Position numbers and translations under genes: made by a program. This document shows, in pieces, positions 41,175-52,544 of a stretch of DNA of 64,000 bases (position 1 is its first letter; every line of letters starts with the position of its first letter). The notes beneath the pieces are model-generated. The model was not told the origin of the DNA. It did no database searches and saw nothing but the letters and a program-made list of their open reading frames with translations. Where the stretch lies: contig CM037878.1 of assembly GCA_021292165.1 (NCBI GenBank), positions 7,184,857 to 7,248,856 of the forward strand, given 5' to 3'. Origin of the DNA: Shinisaurus crocodilurus. Taxonomy: Eukaryota; Chordata; Lepidosauria; Squamata; Shinisauridae.

Positions 41175-41995
41175 CCAATCGGCATCATTTCAGACTTTGA
41201 CCAGTTAACTGAATAGCCAAGCAAGTATTGATCAACTGCATCAAAGCTGGAACAGATGACTGGAGTTTCAAGATAAGCAATAAGATATCATCAGCATAAA
41301 AGAATCATTTTAAATTCTAAACAAGCATGCTCAAAGCCATGACTATTACTGTTCAGTCTAATAGCACATGCCAGGGGTTCCAGACATAAATCAAATATGA
41401 ATGGAGAAAGTGGACATCCTTGTCTGATATTTCTCCCAAGTAAAAAGAAATCCAAGAGAAGACCGTTGGTCGTAACTCTAGCTCAGTTTTCTCCAACCCA
41501 GATGTTTTTGGCCTACAACTCCCAGCATGCCCCAGCCAGCATAGCTGGCTGGGGCATGCTGGGAGTTGTAGGCCAAAAACATCTGGGGACCCAAGGTTGG
41601 AGAACACTGCTCTAGCTCTTGGGGTTACATATATAAAATTTTAACCCATTTCAAAAATTCTACAGGAAAGCCAAAATTACACAACTGAGTAAAAATAAAA
41701 TTCCAATGAATTTTGTCACCTATTGGCCAGAATCGAGTTAACATCTTAATATCTACATTAATTAATGAAGTAGGCCATACACGATAAGTGTGATCCTTTC
41801 CAGGCTTAGGAATCACTGTAATATAAGCATCATTTAATGATGAAGAAAGGAAGCCCAATTCAAAAATATGATTGTACAGAAAAGCTTTGGAACTAAGAGG
41901 CCGTGGTAAATATTTTATGCCACTCAACTGGAAACCCATCTGGACTACATGATTTCCCAGTAGTCCTATTCATAATAGCTTTCATAATTTCCTAG
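41165..41995 (-). mobile_element. L1-type LINE ORF2 reverse-transcriptase fragment
   Basis: The minus strand reads ITVIPKPGKDHTYRVWP, SLINVDIKMLT and, beyond the MITE at 41484-41609, RQGCPLSPFIFDL, all L1-type RT motifs. Stops present. Probably the upstream part of the fragment at 38116-39085. Confidence 0.85.
41484..41609. mobile_element. Palindromic hAT MITE, copy 4
   Basis: 8-bp duplication CTCTAGCT at 41476-41483 and 41610-41617. The first arm has a short deletion. Confidence 0.95.
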
Positions 41996-41996
41996 A

Positions 41997-42105
41997 AGCA
42001 GTAAATGAGCACAACAGAACCCTCCCACCCAATGTTCCCCAGCATCTGGTGCACATAGGCATACTGCCTCTGATACTAGAGGTAGCATATAGCCATCAGG
42101 AATAG
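41997..42105 (-). mobile_element. CR1-like LINE 3'-end fragment
   Basis: aaccctcccacccaatgttc and catactgcctctgatactag. Confidence 0.75.
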
Positions 42106-42386
42106 AGATGTGAAGGTCTGGGGAAAAAACCTGGAAAAATACAGGGGGGAAAAACGTTGGGTGGCCTCCAGCACCTGTCTGTCTCTCTCTTTAAAATGAA
42201 ACGTGCTCCTTCAGCAAGAAAAGGCTGATGGTGCGGTTTGCAAGAAATGATTCATAGCCTTCACAGTATGCATTTAATATTTTTCTCAGAATAACTTGCA
42301 TAATGCTCCATTATTAGTAGTACTAGTATCAAGACACATTTACACTATACACCGTCAGAACTGTTCAGTTTTGCTTTGTTCAAAAC

Positions 42387-42419
<33 letters not shown>

Positions 42420-42827
42420 ATTTTCAGAAAGCATTTTCAGATTCTTTTTCAGATATCCGCTTCAGAATTATTTCTTCTTCTTTTTCTTCTTCTTCAATTA
42501 TCAGTACACCAGTTAAGAAGCTATGTGTGCTGAGCATGGCTTGTTAAAGGCAAATCATGCTAAAGCAATGTGGTTTCCATCTCTGGTTGTGCCCATGGGG
42601 AAGTACCGCCAATACGGTACATCAGAGATCAGCAGATGACCAGCGCTGACTTGTGGATGACTCCTGCAGTGGCTCACCTAAGCCGAAACCTCCCACACGC
42701 CACACATCTCCCACAAGGGCAGCAAGATCTGTTCGAACTGGGTTTTGATGTCTGGGGTAAGATGAAACAGAGGGGAGTGTTTTAACATTTGCTGGGGTTT
42801 GGCTATTGCAAATTATCTAGGACACCC
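42106..42827. other. Unassigned intergenic sequence with (CA)n at 42390-42416
   Basis: No gene seen; a TTC-rich run at 42470-42495. Confidence 0.4.
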
Positions 42828-42925
42828 TTCTCCAACCTGGTGCCCTCCAGATGTGTTGTACTACAACTCCCATAATCCCCAGTCAGCTCCCATAGTCCCC
42901 AGGCACATGGTTGAAGAAGGCTGTT
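42828..42925. mobile_element. Decayed hAT MITE (CCTTCTCCAACCTGGTGCC type)
   Basis: ccttctccaacctggtgccc with a partly matching right end ttgaagaaggctg. Confidence 0.7.
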
Positions 42926-43186
42926 CTAAGACTTTAGCCAGTAGGTTCATCCACTAAAGCTTCAATGGCAGATTAAAGTTTGCCCCCTCAGTTAATCTGT
43001 GAGGTGAAACTGATGTGATGGGCAAATTGGAGTTCAGTCCACATAAGACATGGGGACCCTTTTCTAATTGCACCAAACGTGATGGGGAAAAAACATAAAA
43101 GACACCTCCTCCCCACCCTTCCCATCTTACACAAAAAGAACATATATTTCAGATTTCAGAGTGGAAATATTATAGCTTTCTTCTAG
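42926..43186. other. Unassigned intergenic sequence
   Basis: Nothing recognised. Confidence 0.4.
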
Positions 43187-43194
43187 CCATAGAA

Positions 43195-43339
43195 CAGTGT
43201 TCTCCAACCTTGGGTCCCCAGATGTTTTTGGCCTACAACTCCCAGCATGCCCCAGCCAGCTATGCTATGCTATGCTGGCTGGGGCATGCTGGGAGTTGTA
43301 GGCCAAAAACATCTGGGGACCCAAGGTTGGAGAACACTG
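43195..43339. mobile_element. Palindromic hAT MITE, copy 5
   Basis: 8-bp duplication CCATAGAA at 43187-43194 and 43340-43347. The hairpin turn contains a TATGC triplication. Confidence 0.95.
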
Positions 43340-43347
43340 CCATAGAA

Positions 43348-44454
43348 GATGGAACAGAAGGTGGTAGGGCTCTCAGCTAACATAATTGTCCAGATGCCTT
43401 TTTAATCTGATCTTCCACAATACTGATACAATTTGAACTTCCTGTTTTTTAAGAAGCCGTTCAGCTCTTGTGTATAAGTCGTACTCTGTATGCCCAGATT
43501 TCGAAATAGATTATGATGAATCTCTGTCTTTGTTAAAATTTAAGTTATACTGAGGCTCCAGTCCTATACACACTTGCCTGGGAGTAAGTCCCATTGGACT
43601 CACTGAGATCGACTTCTGAGTAGACATGTTTTATAGGGTTGTTCTGTGAACTGCTCTTCTTTCGGTATTCTTACCAAGGGACTTAGTGACATTGCAATTT
43701 TGAGAATTATCAAACACATTTAAGTTTAATTGGTTGACACACCCCTAGAACTGGCTTTTACACTTGTTTTTATGCATTCTTACCAACCCCAAACCTTAGG
43801 ATGGGGCAAGTTAAACATTTAAATCAAGAGCAGAGTGATCCTATGCCCCCTAGACAGTGGCTAAAGGGCCGTAAGATTTTTCGGAGTCCCAGTTCCGATG
43901 TCAGGAAATGGCTAAAGGATATAATTATAAGTATTCATCTTGCTTGGATTATTGTTCTTGTGTCACTACTGCATGTGCTTACATTGTTGTTGGAATTTAA
44001 TATACCATATTTTAAAAGAAAGGTACCAACAACCGGTTTTTCCCTAGAGTTCATGGTGAGATGCATTTGCCAGTAATTGACACCTCTCTTTCCCCTCCTT
44101 TTTGAAGCAGTTTGATGATGAAGTTGTTTGTGCAGCAAAGCAAAAACCGCAAAGGAACAATATAAACAAGGAAAAAATGAAACCATTTCCAGGAAGGGCA
44201 GGTTGTCTGTGTCTAGGTGTTTTGTGTGCAGTTCTGGAGGCTGTTTGGAGGAAAGGTGAGAAGAAGCTGCTGCCTGCTGAAAAACCCAGATGCTGCCTTG
44301 ATGTCTTCATTAGGACAGATAATTCTGGGCATTAGACTCTCTTAAAGAAGGGAGGCTAACGCCACACTCATGCAAAAGGTTTGGGAACTTTTGCTGGGGT
44401 AAAGGCGTGCGCAGCTGGGTGAAGTACACCCTTTACCCTTTAACACTAAACACG
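43348..44454. other. Unassigned intergenic sequence
   Basis: No gene recognised. Short hydrophobic frames near 44050-44190 on the minus strand lack a compatible donor. Confidence 0.4.
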
Positions 44455-44560
44455 TTTGTTTGTTTGTTTGTTTGTTTGTTTGTTATATTTTTGAATCGCC
44501 CATCTGGCCAGTCATCCGGTCACTCTGAGCGATGTACAGTCCAATAAAATTCAAGAAAAA
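44455..44560 (-). mobile_element. LINE tail with (TTTG)n
   Basis: gtttgtttgtttgtttg then atcgcccatctggccag and gatgtacag. Confidence 0.75.
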
Positions 44561-44574
44561 ACAGAGTGTAAAAA

Positions 44575-44868
44575 ATTTAGTGATGTAACCGATCGCCTCG
44601 CACGAGCGTAGCAGGCCGAAATCGGGCCCACAAACACTCGCGCAAGGCTCGCGCGGACCCACCTTTTTCTGGCGGCGGCTCACTGTGGAGAGGCGAGCCG
44701 CCCGCACCGCCCGCGCCACGACCAGCGAACCCATCGCCGGCAGCTCGAGCGGCACGGAGAACGCTCCGCGCCGCTCAGAAGAACGAGGCGGGGGGGCACC
44801 GCCGCGGAGAATCGTGGCGGCTGAGAGGCAAGGCCCCCCCACAGGTACGTGAACACCGCTGCTGCAGC
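44575..44868. mobile_element. GC-rich insertion, possibly a DNA-element fragment
   Basis: CpG-rich block that begins tgatgtaaccgatcgcctcg; a reversed diverged copy of that end is at 60414-60465. It abuts a truncated LTR. Confidence 0.45.
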
Positions 44869-45611
44869 CTATGTCAGTATTCAGGGAGATGATGAGCTTA
44901 TGGATTAAGGAAAAGCAGGAGGTCAACAGGAGGAAATATTGCAAAGAATATGGTTAATATACATATGGACAGGAAGAAATGTCTAACTAAGGAGAAGACA
45001 CAATAGAAGGATTAGTGTAGGACACATCAGGAGTTACTTGCTCACTAGAGGGGACCCCTCCCCTCTCCATAGGACAAACAGGGAAGAAAAGGGTATAAGA
45101 ATTGAGGGTTTTGGAATGGAAGGTAGCTCTCAGCTCACCTTAACCCACACGACAACTGCTGTCAGAATTGCCTTCCCTAGAACGAACAATAAGGACAGGT
45201 GTATACGCCTTTGGGGGTCTCTGAACTTTCTTTCTCTCTTTGTAGCATGGAGCTGTAGTCTCCAATCTTTTTGCTATCCCATAGGCTATTAGGTTAAGGT
45301 CTTCCATCCCTGAGAATTATAGGGTATGAGCATGAATGGTAAATTGCTGCCTTGCTATTAATGCTTGTATTTGAATCTAAGAGACTATACTAAGGAATCT
45401 GTATCCGTTCTATCTTTCATGGAATAAAGGTATTCTTGTATTTTCTAAGTATGACTGTCTGTTTTAGTGTAGAGATGAGTAGGGGCCCTACACTCAAAAG
45501 CAACGCACGTTAAGACTCCAGCAAAAAAAAACCTAGCACCTCTCGGGGTAGCATGGGCTTGGTGCAACTGGTAACTAGGAGTGCCAACTTCGACTCTATC
45601 CAATTGTAACA
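44869..45611 (+). mobile_element. Second LTR copy (solo, 5'-truncated)
   Basis: Colinear with 21852-22978 but without its two SINEs. Contains gggtataagaattgagg (TATA) and ggaataaagg (polyA signal), and ends gtaaca. No internal retroelement sequence was seen nearby. Confidence 0.85.
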
Positions 45612-45647
45612 CTACCTTGAAGGCTTTGGTAGAAAGGCAAGTATATA

Positions 45648-46236
45648 CAGGACCGGTGCAAGGCAGTTTGGCGCCCTAGTATTTAGCGGCCCCCTCTCGT
45701 GCCGGTGGGGGGGGCCTCCGGAGCAAAGCAGCCAGGAAACGCCTGCTCACCCACCCCACCCCGCTGCCCTGGCCCCGCCACCGGGGCCAGCAGCCCTCCG
45801 TGGGTCTGGAGGCGGTGGCGCCTCCGGGACCCGTTTCCAGGCAGCCGCTTTCCCCGCTGCCAAACCGGCCTCACTGTTCCCACCACGCGGAGGCTCCGCA
45901 CAGCATCTCCGGTCACCTCCTGGCCCGGCCTAGCTTGGGAAGAGGCACCCCCCGCCGAGGAAAGCCGAGCGCGACCCCGAGCCTGCCCGCAATCTCCCCC
46001 GCACTGACCTGGTGGTGCCTTTGTCGCCCATGGCCGGTGGCGTCTCCGCGGCTGCCCCGCCCGGTCGCCTCGCCGACAGATCCGGGCTCCGCGAGTGGCA
46101 GCCGGGCAGCGCGTCGCCCAGCAGTCCCGGCGGCGGCGAGGAAGAATCGGCCGGCAAGAGCGGAGTGTTTCGGTGCCTCCTTTAGCCACGTGCCCTAGGC
46201 AGCCGCCTAGTTCGCCTAGTGGTAGCGCCGGCCCTG
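45648..46236 (-). mobile_element. GC-rich hAT element, copy 3
   Basis: Reverse orientation, ends CAGGACCGGTGCA / AGCGCCGGCCCTG. 8-bp duplication AGTATATA / AGTATACA at 45640-45647 and 46237-46244. CpG-dense interior. Confidence 0.92.
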
Positions 46237-46355
46237 AGTATACAGATGAGGTAAGTAAATAAATCAACTAGCACCAACAAAGAGACATGCATGTGTTTTG
46301 TACAGGCAAATGACTGCCCAACAAAATGCTGATGTATCAGCAGGTATTATTTATT

Positions 46356-46514
46356 TATTTGTTTATTTTACACATTTTTATACTGCCCAATAGCCAAAGC
46401 TCTCTGGGAGGTTTACAACTGTTAAAACCATAAAATACAATACAATATAAATATAAAATGTAAAACCACAAATTAAAAACAAACAGCAGAGCTACGTACG
46501 ATTAAAAACAAACA
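46356..46514 (-). mobile_element. LINE tail fragment
   Basis: ttatttatttgtttatttt, then ctgcccaatagccaaagctc. Confidence 0.7.
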
Positions 46515-46866
46515 GAAACAAGGAGGAGCGCCTTCTCGGTGGTAGCCCCCCAATTCTGGAATAAGCTCCCCACTGAGACCCGCCTGGCGCCAACCTTACT
46601 ATCTTTTCGGCGCCAGGTTAAGACCTCCCTCTATGCCAAGGCATTTAGTTAGCTTGGAATAGCATGGGGGCGGGGGGGTTGTCACCTGTAGGCTCAGTTT
46701 TATTAGCTTTTGGATTGTTATTTTAAACTGTTTTTAAATTTGGTTTTTAAAATTTTAAACTATTTTGTATGTTTTTATTGTTGTTTTTATGTATAAACTA
46801 TTGTGAACTGCCCAGAGAGCTTCGGCTGTGGGGCGGTATAGAAATGAAATAAATGAAATGAAATGT
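46515..46866 (+). mobile_element. LINE 3' end (L2-like)
   Basis: agcgccttctcggtggtagc, then gaactgcccagagagcttcg and gaaatgaaataaatg tail. The preceding minus-strand tail makes a back-to-back pair. Confidence 0.75.
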
Positions 46867-47090
46867 ATACGTACACACACATCAGTTTTAAACCAGCTTA
46901 ATCGTCACTCACAGCTATCCCCCCCCCCCCAAATAATAATCCTGGGTGCTCTTGTTTTGGAATAGCTGCTGAGAATTTTCTTCCCAGAAGGCCTGTGGGA
47001 GAGCAAATCGTTATTAAGGTGCAATCCTATGCATGTTTACTTAAGATATATATACCATTGAACACCGTGGCCTGATTTGCACGTAACACT
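46867..47090. other. Unassigned intergenic sequence
   Basis: Nothing recognised apart from a poly-C tract at 46918. Confidence 0.4.
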
Positions 47091-47800
47091 AACCCATGGT
47101 TCACCCATATCAGCCTGCCCTCACTTTAAGATCTGCAAGAGAGGCCCTCCTCATGTGCCCACCTGTGAGAGCAGTTAGGTGGGTGACCACATGTGAGACA
47201 GCCTTCTCTGCAGTGTCCCCACACTTCCAGAATAAGTTGCCATTGGGGATCCACCATATTTATTTATTATATTTATACCCCGCCTTTTTTCCTGCAAGGA
47301 ACCCAAGACGGCTTATATAATCCTCCTCCTCCTCTCCATTTGATCCTCACAACAACCCTGTGAGGTAGGTTAGTCTGAGAGTCAGTGACTGGCCCAAAGT
47401 CACCCAGTGAGTTTCATGGCCGAGCGGGGACTAGAACCCGGATCTCCCGAGCCCCAGTCCAACACTCTCACCACTATGTCACCATGCTCCATCACTGCAG
47501 GCTTTTAAGAAGGCTTTGAAAACATATTATTTTACTCTGGCCTTCCTCTGATATAATTGCTGTTGTTGCTGTTTCCATTGCTGTTTTTACTGTGTCCTTA
47601 CTGTTTTGTTGTGCTTTTATCACTCTTAATATGTTTTATTTTATTTATTTCTTATATTTATTAATCGCCCATCTGGCCGGTCACCCAGCCACCCTGATAT
47701 TATATCAGTTCTATGTGCTTTATTGTTGTATGTCACCTTAGGAGGGCTTCTGCCCTGAAAGGTGGCCAAGAAATATTTTACATAAAATATGCATTTATGT
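47091..47800 (+). mobile_element. LINE 3' end, interrupted by a SINE and another tail
   Basis: gagaggccctcctcatgtgc before the SINE at 47258-47487; ttaagaaggctttgaaaac after it. A reverse LINE tail intervenes at 47634-47700. Confidence 0.65.
47258..47487 (-). mobile_element. tRNA/CORE SINE
   Basis: Reverse copy, tail at the left, CORE-like segment near 47395, head near 47460-47487. Confidence 0.92.
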
Positions 47801-48270
47801 AAACCATGGTTTGTTGCCACGTCTGGCAGAAAATCAAACAAACCATGGTTTGTTTTCTCAGTGCCTGGGTTGTTTGTTTCCCTCCTCCTTCGCCTGCTCT
47901 CCCCCTGTATCCCAACTGCCTTTGCGGCACTGCAGTACTGACATGTAAAGAAGCTAGGGGTTTTTTTTTATCACTCTTGCCTGCTGCCTCTGTAGCCTGG
48001 CAAAACAAGCCATGTTTTGAACCCATGATCCTGGGTTCACATATAACGACAACCCATGGTTTGAACAATTCACAGTTCACAACCCAACAACAAACCATGG
48101 GTTCTCTTCACAGGTTGTTTGTGGTGACCGGCCAGATGGGTGATTAATAAATATAAGAAATAAAATAAAAATAAATAAATAAACAACCCATAGTTATCCC
48201 ATAGTTCCAGGTTTGCAAGTAATGACAACCCACAATTTAACAAACCATGGTTAATTAAGTCATGGTTTGT
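47800..48270. mobile_element. DNA element rich in AACCATGGTTTGTT palindromes, with a SINE/LINE tail inside
   Basis: Repeated accatggtttgtt and caacccatggtttga in both orientations. A foreign tail (ggccagatgggtgattaat) occupies 48120-48183. Confidence 0.55.
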
Positions 48271-49362
48271 TGTTATGTGCCAATCAGGTCAGTGTGTTGG
48301 ATCAAGATTTAGGAGTATGCAACTGGGCTGGCAGAAGTGGACTTCTCCACACGCTTCTCCCCACAGCAACCCCTCTAGCCCCCTGATACTACTACACAGC
48401 GGGTCAGGGGACCTTGCTGAATAGGATGAACTGTGGTGTAGGGGGATCCCGCAAAATTGTGTAGTAGGGGCACCTTCCATGAGCAGGCCTGTCAACGGAA
48501 GGCAGATCCTGGATCGAACCCAGTGGGAAGTACTTCCAAATAAACATGCAAAGGATTGCATGGCACACCGCTTCACACCTGTGATGCAGACAGACATGTC
48601 TTTCTTGTTACTTTAGAGATGACTTTTTTTCTAACAGAAAGACATTAATTTAACATACCCAGGCGGAAACAGATGCTGTCATTTCCATTTGTGGTTTCAC
48701 AAAAAACAAAACAGAAAAAGAACAGAAAGAGATAACAGGTAGCTCTTCTTCCTGAGTTCATACCTGATAGCATCTATCAACTCAGCAGGATTGCTCACCG
48801 TGGGTGATCGAAGCCGGTCCCTCCCGCTCCCCCTGCTGAGAGGTGCTACAGAACTAACTGTAAACTAAGTTGAGGTTTCTGCCTGATAAGATTCTTTCCA
48901 CCTGATTCTTTCCATAGAACCTGGAAGAGTGGGCGTCGAAACACACTAAGAAGCTTGCCACGGCACTGAAGTGTAAGCTGTATGCTGCTGCAACGCAAGG
49001 CCGCAAGAGCTTCCCAGAATATTTTCGACGGACAAGGACATGCAGGCTCTCTCATGAGCCCCCAAACTCCCAAAAAGGAGTCTCAGTTATCTGAACGACT
49101 GGATCTCATGTCATTTTTAATTGTTCTTGTGTGTTGTTGTGAGCCGCTCTGAGTGGTGCTTTTGCACCAGAAAGGTGGGACATAAATATTTTAATGAAGA
49201 TAAATAAAATGTTGCCAACCTTTCTACCTGCGCCAACAGCAGCTTGGATTGCAGACATTAATTAGCAGCCTTGAAAATTGAGACTTGATTTCTGTACATC
49301 AAGCGGCTGTTAAAAGGTATCAAAACAAACCAGGCTGGGATTTTATTTTATTTTGTCTAGGC
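48271..49362. other. Unassigned intergenic sequence with a LINE tail at 49130-49210
   Basis: gtgagccgctctgagtgg and aaataaaatg mark the tail. No gene. Confidence 0.4.
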
Positions 49363-49497
49363 CAGTGTTCTCCAACCTTGGGTCCCCAGATGTTTTTGGC
49401 CTACAACTCCCAGCATGCCCCAGCCAGCTATGCTGGCTGGGGCATGCTGAGAGTTGTAGGCCAAAAACATCTGGGGACCCAAGGTTGAGAAACACTG
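49363..49497. mobile_element. Palindromic hAT MITE, copy 6
   Basis: Intact hairpin arms; the flanking octamers GTCTAGGC / CTCTAAAG no longer match well. Confidence 0.9.
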
Positions 49498-49669
49498 CTC
49501 TAAAGTCTGTGTGTGTGTGTCTTTAAAGGACCCTGTCTCCTAAGGATACCCCTATTTGTAAAAAGCAATGTATGAAAAGGGGAGAGGAGAGCATTTGATT
49601 TCTGGAAAAGAAAACCTCAGGCAGAAAGATTCAACAGGGGGCGGCAGCAGGAGGCGAAGCACATGTCAG

Positions 49670-50449
49670 CAGGGATGTTGAAGAGTCCTTGGTCTCGAGT
49701 CACGAGTCGAGTCACGAGTCTTTGGACCCGAGTCTCAAGTCCAAGTCCGAGTCCTTGGCCCAAAATGGTGACTCACGAGTCCCGAGTCCTGAGTCACTCC
49801 CAAAACTGACTCCACGAGTCCCTATTAAAATCAATGGGGTTTCCCCCCAACAAAATAAGGCTACTTCAGATGTGTGGCTTAAATAAATTCTAGGCACAAG
49901 TGTGCCTTTTTATTTCATAACTCTGCAACTTATTTTGGCAAGAACAGACCAGGCGGACAAACCCAAAATAACCAGGCAGGCAGAGGAGGCAGGGAACCCC
50001 AAACAGGCAGGCAGAGGCCTTTGTCTTGGACAATTCAAACTGTGGAACTGGTTAAGAAGAGACCAGGCAGGCAGAGGAGGCAGGGAACCCCAAACAGGCA
50101 GGCAGAGGCAGCCAAAATGTCTGACCCTAACCCTAACCCCCCACAACAACACATCAATCAAAATAAATCTCAACACATCGTTGGGGCTGCGCTCCTGGTA
50201 GCTGTCCATAGTGGCCGAGCAGCGGCGCGCCTCGCTTCCATGCGCTCTTCTTCACTGGTGATCGCGCTCCTTCTGGCACAGCCACAAGACTCGTCAACAG
50301 CCCAGGGATGTTGACGAGTCCTTGGTCTCGAGTCCCGAGTCGAGTCTCGAGTCCCATTAAAAATATTGGGACTCGAGTCAGACTCAAGTCAGAGGGGGGA
50401 CTCAGTCCGACTCACGAGTCGAGTCCTCGAGTCCGAGTCCCCATCCCTC
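49670..50449 (-). mobile_element. GACTCG-rich hAT element, copy D
   Basis: Reverse orientation. 8-bp duplication CATGTCAG at 49662-49669 and 50450-50457. The last base of the element is changed (CATCCCTC). Confidence 0.93.
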
Positions 50450-50639
50450 CATGTCAGCAGAAAGCCAGCTCATCCAAGGGGATCTGATGCAACAGAGATC
50501 GTCAGGGCCCCTGTAGTTTTATTTCAGCAAGTGCCCCTGGACAGCAGGGTGGTGGGGCAGAGGGCCTCCCAGAGATTTGGGGCTCCAAATGAAAGATTCG
50601 GGGCTCCAGCCATAGTGGGCCAACACCAGCTCTGGTGAT

Positions 50640-50790
50640 TCATAAGTAGCCACCCTACTCCTGCTTGCGCTCCCCGGCAACTGGTATTCAGAGACATACT
50701 GCCTCTGGTACTGGAGATAATATAGAACTACCATGACCATTGATTGCCTTCTCTTCCATGAGCCGTCTCATATTTCACTGATCTTAAAGT
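50640..50790 (-). mobile_element. CR1-like LINE 3'-end fragment
   Basis: catactgcctctggtactgg and attgccttctcttccatg. Confidence 0.7.
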
Positions 50791-50905
50791 AGTTGCATCT
50801 TCTGCCAATTTCCTTCAGATCCCAATTCAAAGTGCTTGGGGGGCGCAGGGGTGGGGGTTACCAAGCAGCTTGGCTCCTGATTATCCCAGGGAACCTCTCC
50901 TCCAA

Positions 50906-51070
50906 TATGAGCTTCCTGACTATTAGAGCAATATGACAATGGGACCAACTACCTAGGGAGGTGGTGGGCTCTCCCACTCAGGGATGCTTTGACTTGAATC
51001 CCTGCATTGAGCAGGGGGTTGGACTCGATGGCCTTGTAGGCCCCTTCCAACTCTACTATTCTATGATTCC
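50906..51070 (+). mobile_element. CR1 LINE 3' end with an internal deletion
   Basis: aactacctagggaggtggtg, then gcagggggttggactcgatg and ctattctatgatt. Confidence 0.88.
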
Positions 51071-51131
51071 AACACACCCACATTTAAGACCTTCTGAGGC
51101 AGCCCTGCTCCAGGTTCCATTTCATCTAGAG

Positions 51132-51267
51132 CAGGGCTCTCCAACCTTGGGTCCCCAGATGTTGCTGGACTACAGCTCCCAGAATCCCTTGCCATTAGCC
51201 ATGCTGGCTGGGTATGCTGGGAGCTGTAGGCCAGCAACATCTGGGGACCCAAGGTTGGAGAGTCCTG
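51132..51267. mobile_element. Palindromic hAT MITE, variant subfamily (GGGCTCTCC), copy 7
   Basis: Ends CAGGGCTCTCCAACC / GGTTGGAGAGTCCTG with gttgctggactacagctccc arms. The flanking duplication has decayed. Confidence 0.88.
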
Positions 51268-52311
51268 ATTTAGGGACTAGATGACCCTCTACAACAGGGG
51301 AGAGCAACTTTGGTCCAGGGGCCATTTAGCGACTATAGCAATACAACGGTCAAATTTAGCTTCAGTACAAGCTACATTTGACACTTTTAGAGCTCTGTGG
51401 TGCTAAAAGCACCACTTTTTTTCTTCTTCTTTTTTGGATTTAAAAAAAATGCCGCCACCAAATTTGGCCGGGGCGGTGAGGGCCATATGAGGCCTACAGG
51501 CTAAGTGTTGGCCACCCCTGCTCTACAAGGAGGAGCAGGGCCTTTTCTTGATTTGATTTGTCTGCTTTTCTGGATGCTGTTTGCACTGTTTTATTTGGTA
51601 AGCCACTATAAAATTGTATGAATATTGGTGTAAAAGTCTATTTTTTTATTGTTGTTGTTATAACATAATAATACTTGACTGCCTCTTCATTTCACAGCCT
51701 TTCATTTTAGGATTTCCATCTGGTTTTAAACCTCTGCTTTTGCAGTATGGCTGACTTGTCAGAAAAGACTTGTTGTCATACCGGAAAGCTCACTGAGAGA
51801 ATGTCAATTCAGTATCCTGCAAGAGTGAAAACGTGAAACTGGACTGAAACTAAAATAGCAAGCAGTGCATCATAATGTGATCACACATATTTATAATGGA
51901 AGCTCAAATGGGAATGTGAGCTCATTCTAGTAGAGCTAGAAAAGGGGCAGGAAGGAAAGAGCGATCAAAGTGATCCAGAGGCTAAAGCATCTGATCTACA
52001 AGGCAAGACAAGTAAAGCAGTCGGGGCATTTTAGATCAGAAAAAAGATGACAGGTGTTGTGGGAGCGGGGGATGAACATGATACGGATTTAAAAATCACA
52101 AATGACACGGACAAAGTGGACAGAGAAACATTTTCCTCTTCTCTCTTATTATACTAGAACTCAGGGTCACCACTGCAACCCAGTGGGTAACAGATTCAGG
52201 GCATGCAAAAGAAAGTACTTCGCAGACAGGGAAGGAATAAACTTATGGAATTTGCTGCCACAGTATGTGGGGATGGCTACTGGCTTAGGAAGGGTTTGCA
52301 AAAGGATATTA
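51268..52311. other. Unassigned intergenic sequence
   Basis: No gene or clear repeat edge. Confidence 0.4.
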
Positions 52312-52394
52312 CCTGGTGCCCTCTAGATGTGTTGGACTACAACTCCCATCACCCCCAGCTAACATCGGGGGGGCACCAGGTTGGAGAAGGCTTA
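52312..52394. mobile_element. Decayed hAT MITE (GGTGCCCTCTAGATG type)
   Basis: ggtgccctctagatgtgttg and caccaggttggagaaggct are complementary ends. Confidence 0.75.
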
Positions 52395-52544
52395 AGAGTT
52401 AGACAAATTAATGAAAGTTAGGCCTGTTGACAGCCATCAGCTACAATATTATCTCTACTCCTGCTACCCCTGCTAAATAATCATAGCCTGTTCTGTCCAA
52501 TTAACAAAAACAAAACCCTTTTGGTTTAACATGTTGCATTGAGG

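Noticed and set aside
43935..44310. Minus-strand hydrophobic frames resembling a signal peptide
   Set aside because: No donor in phase 1 follows, and a better PDCD1 exon 1 exists.
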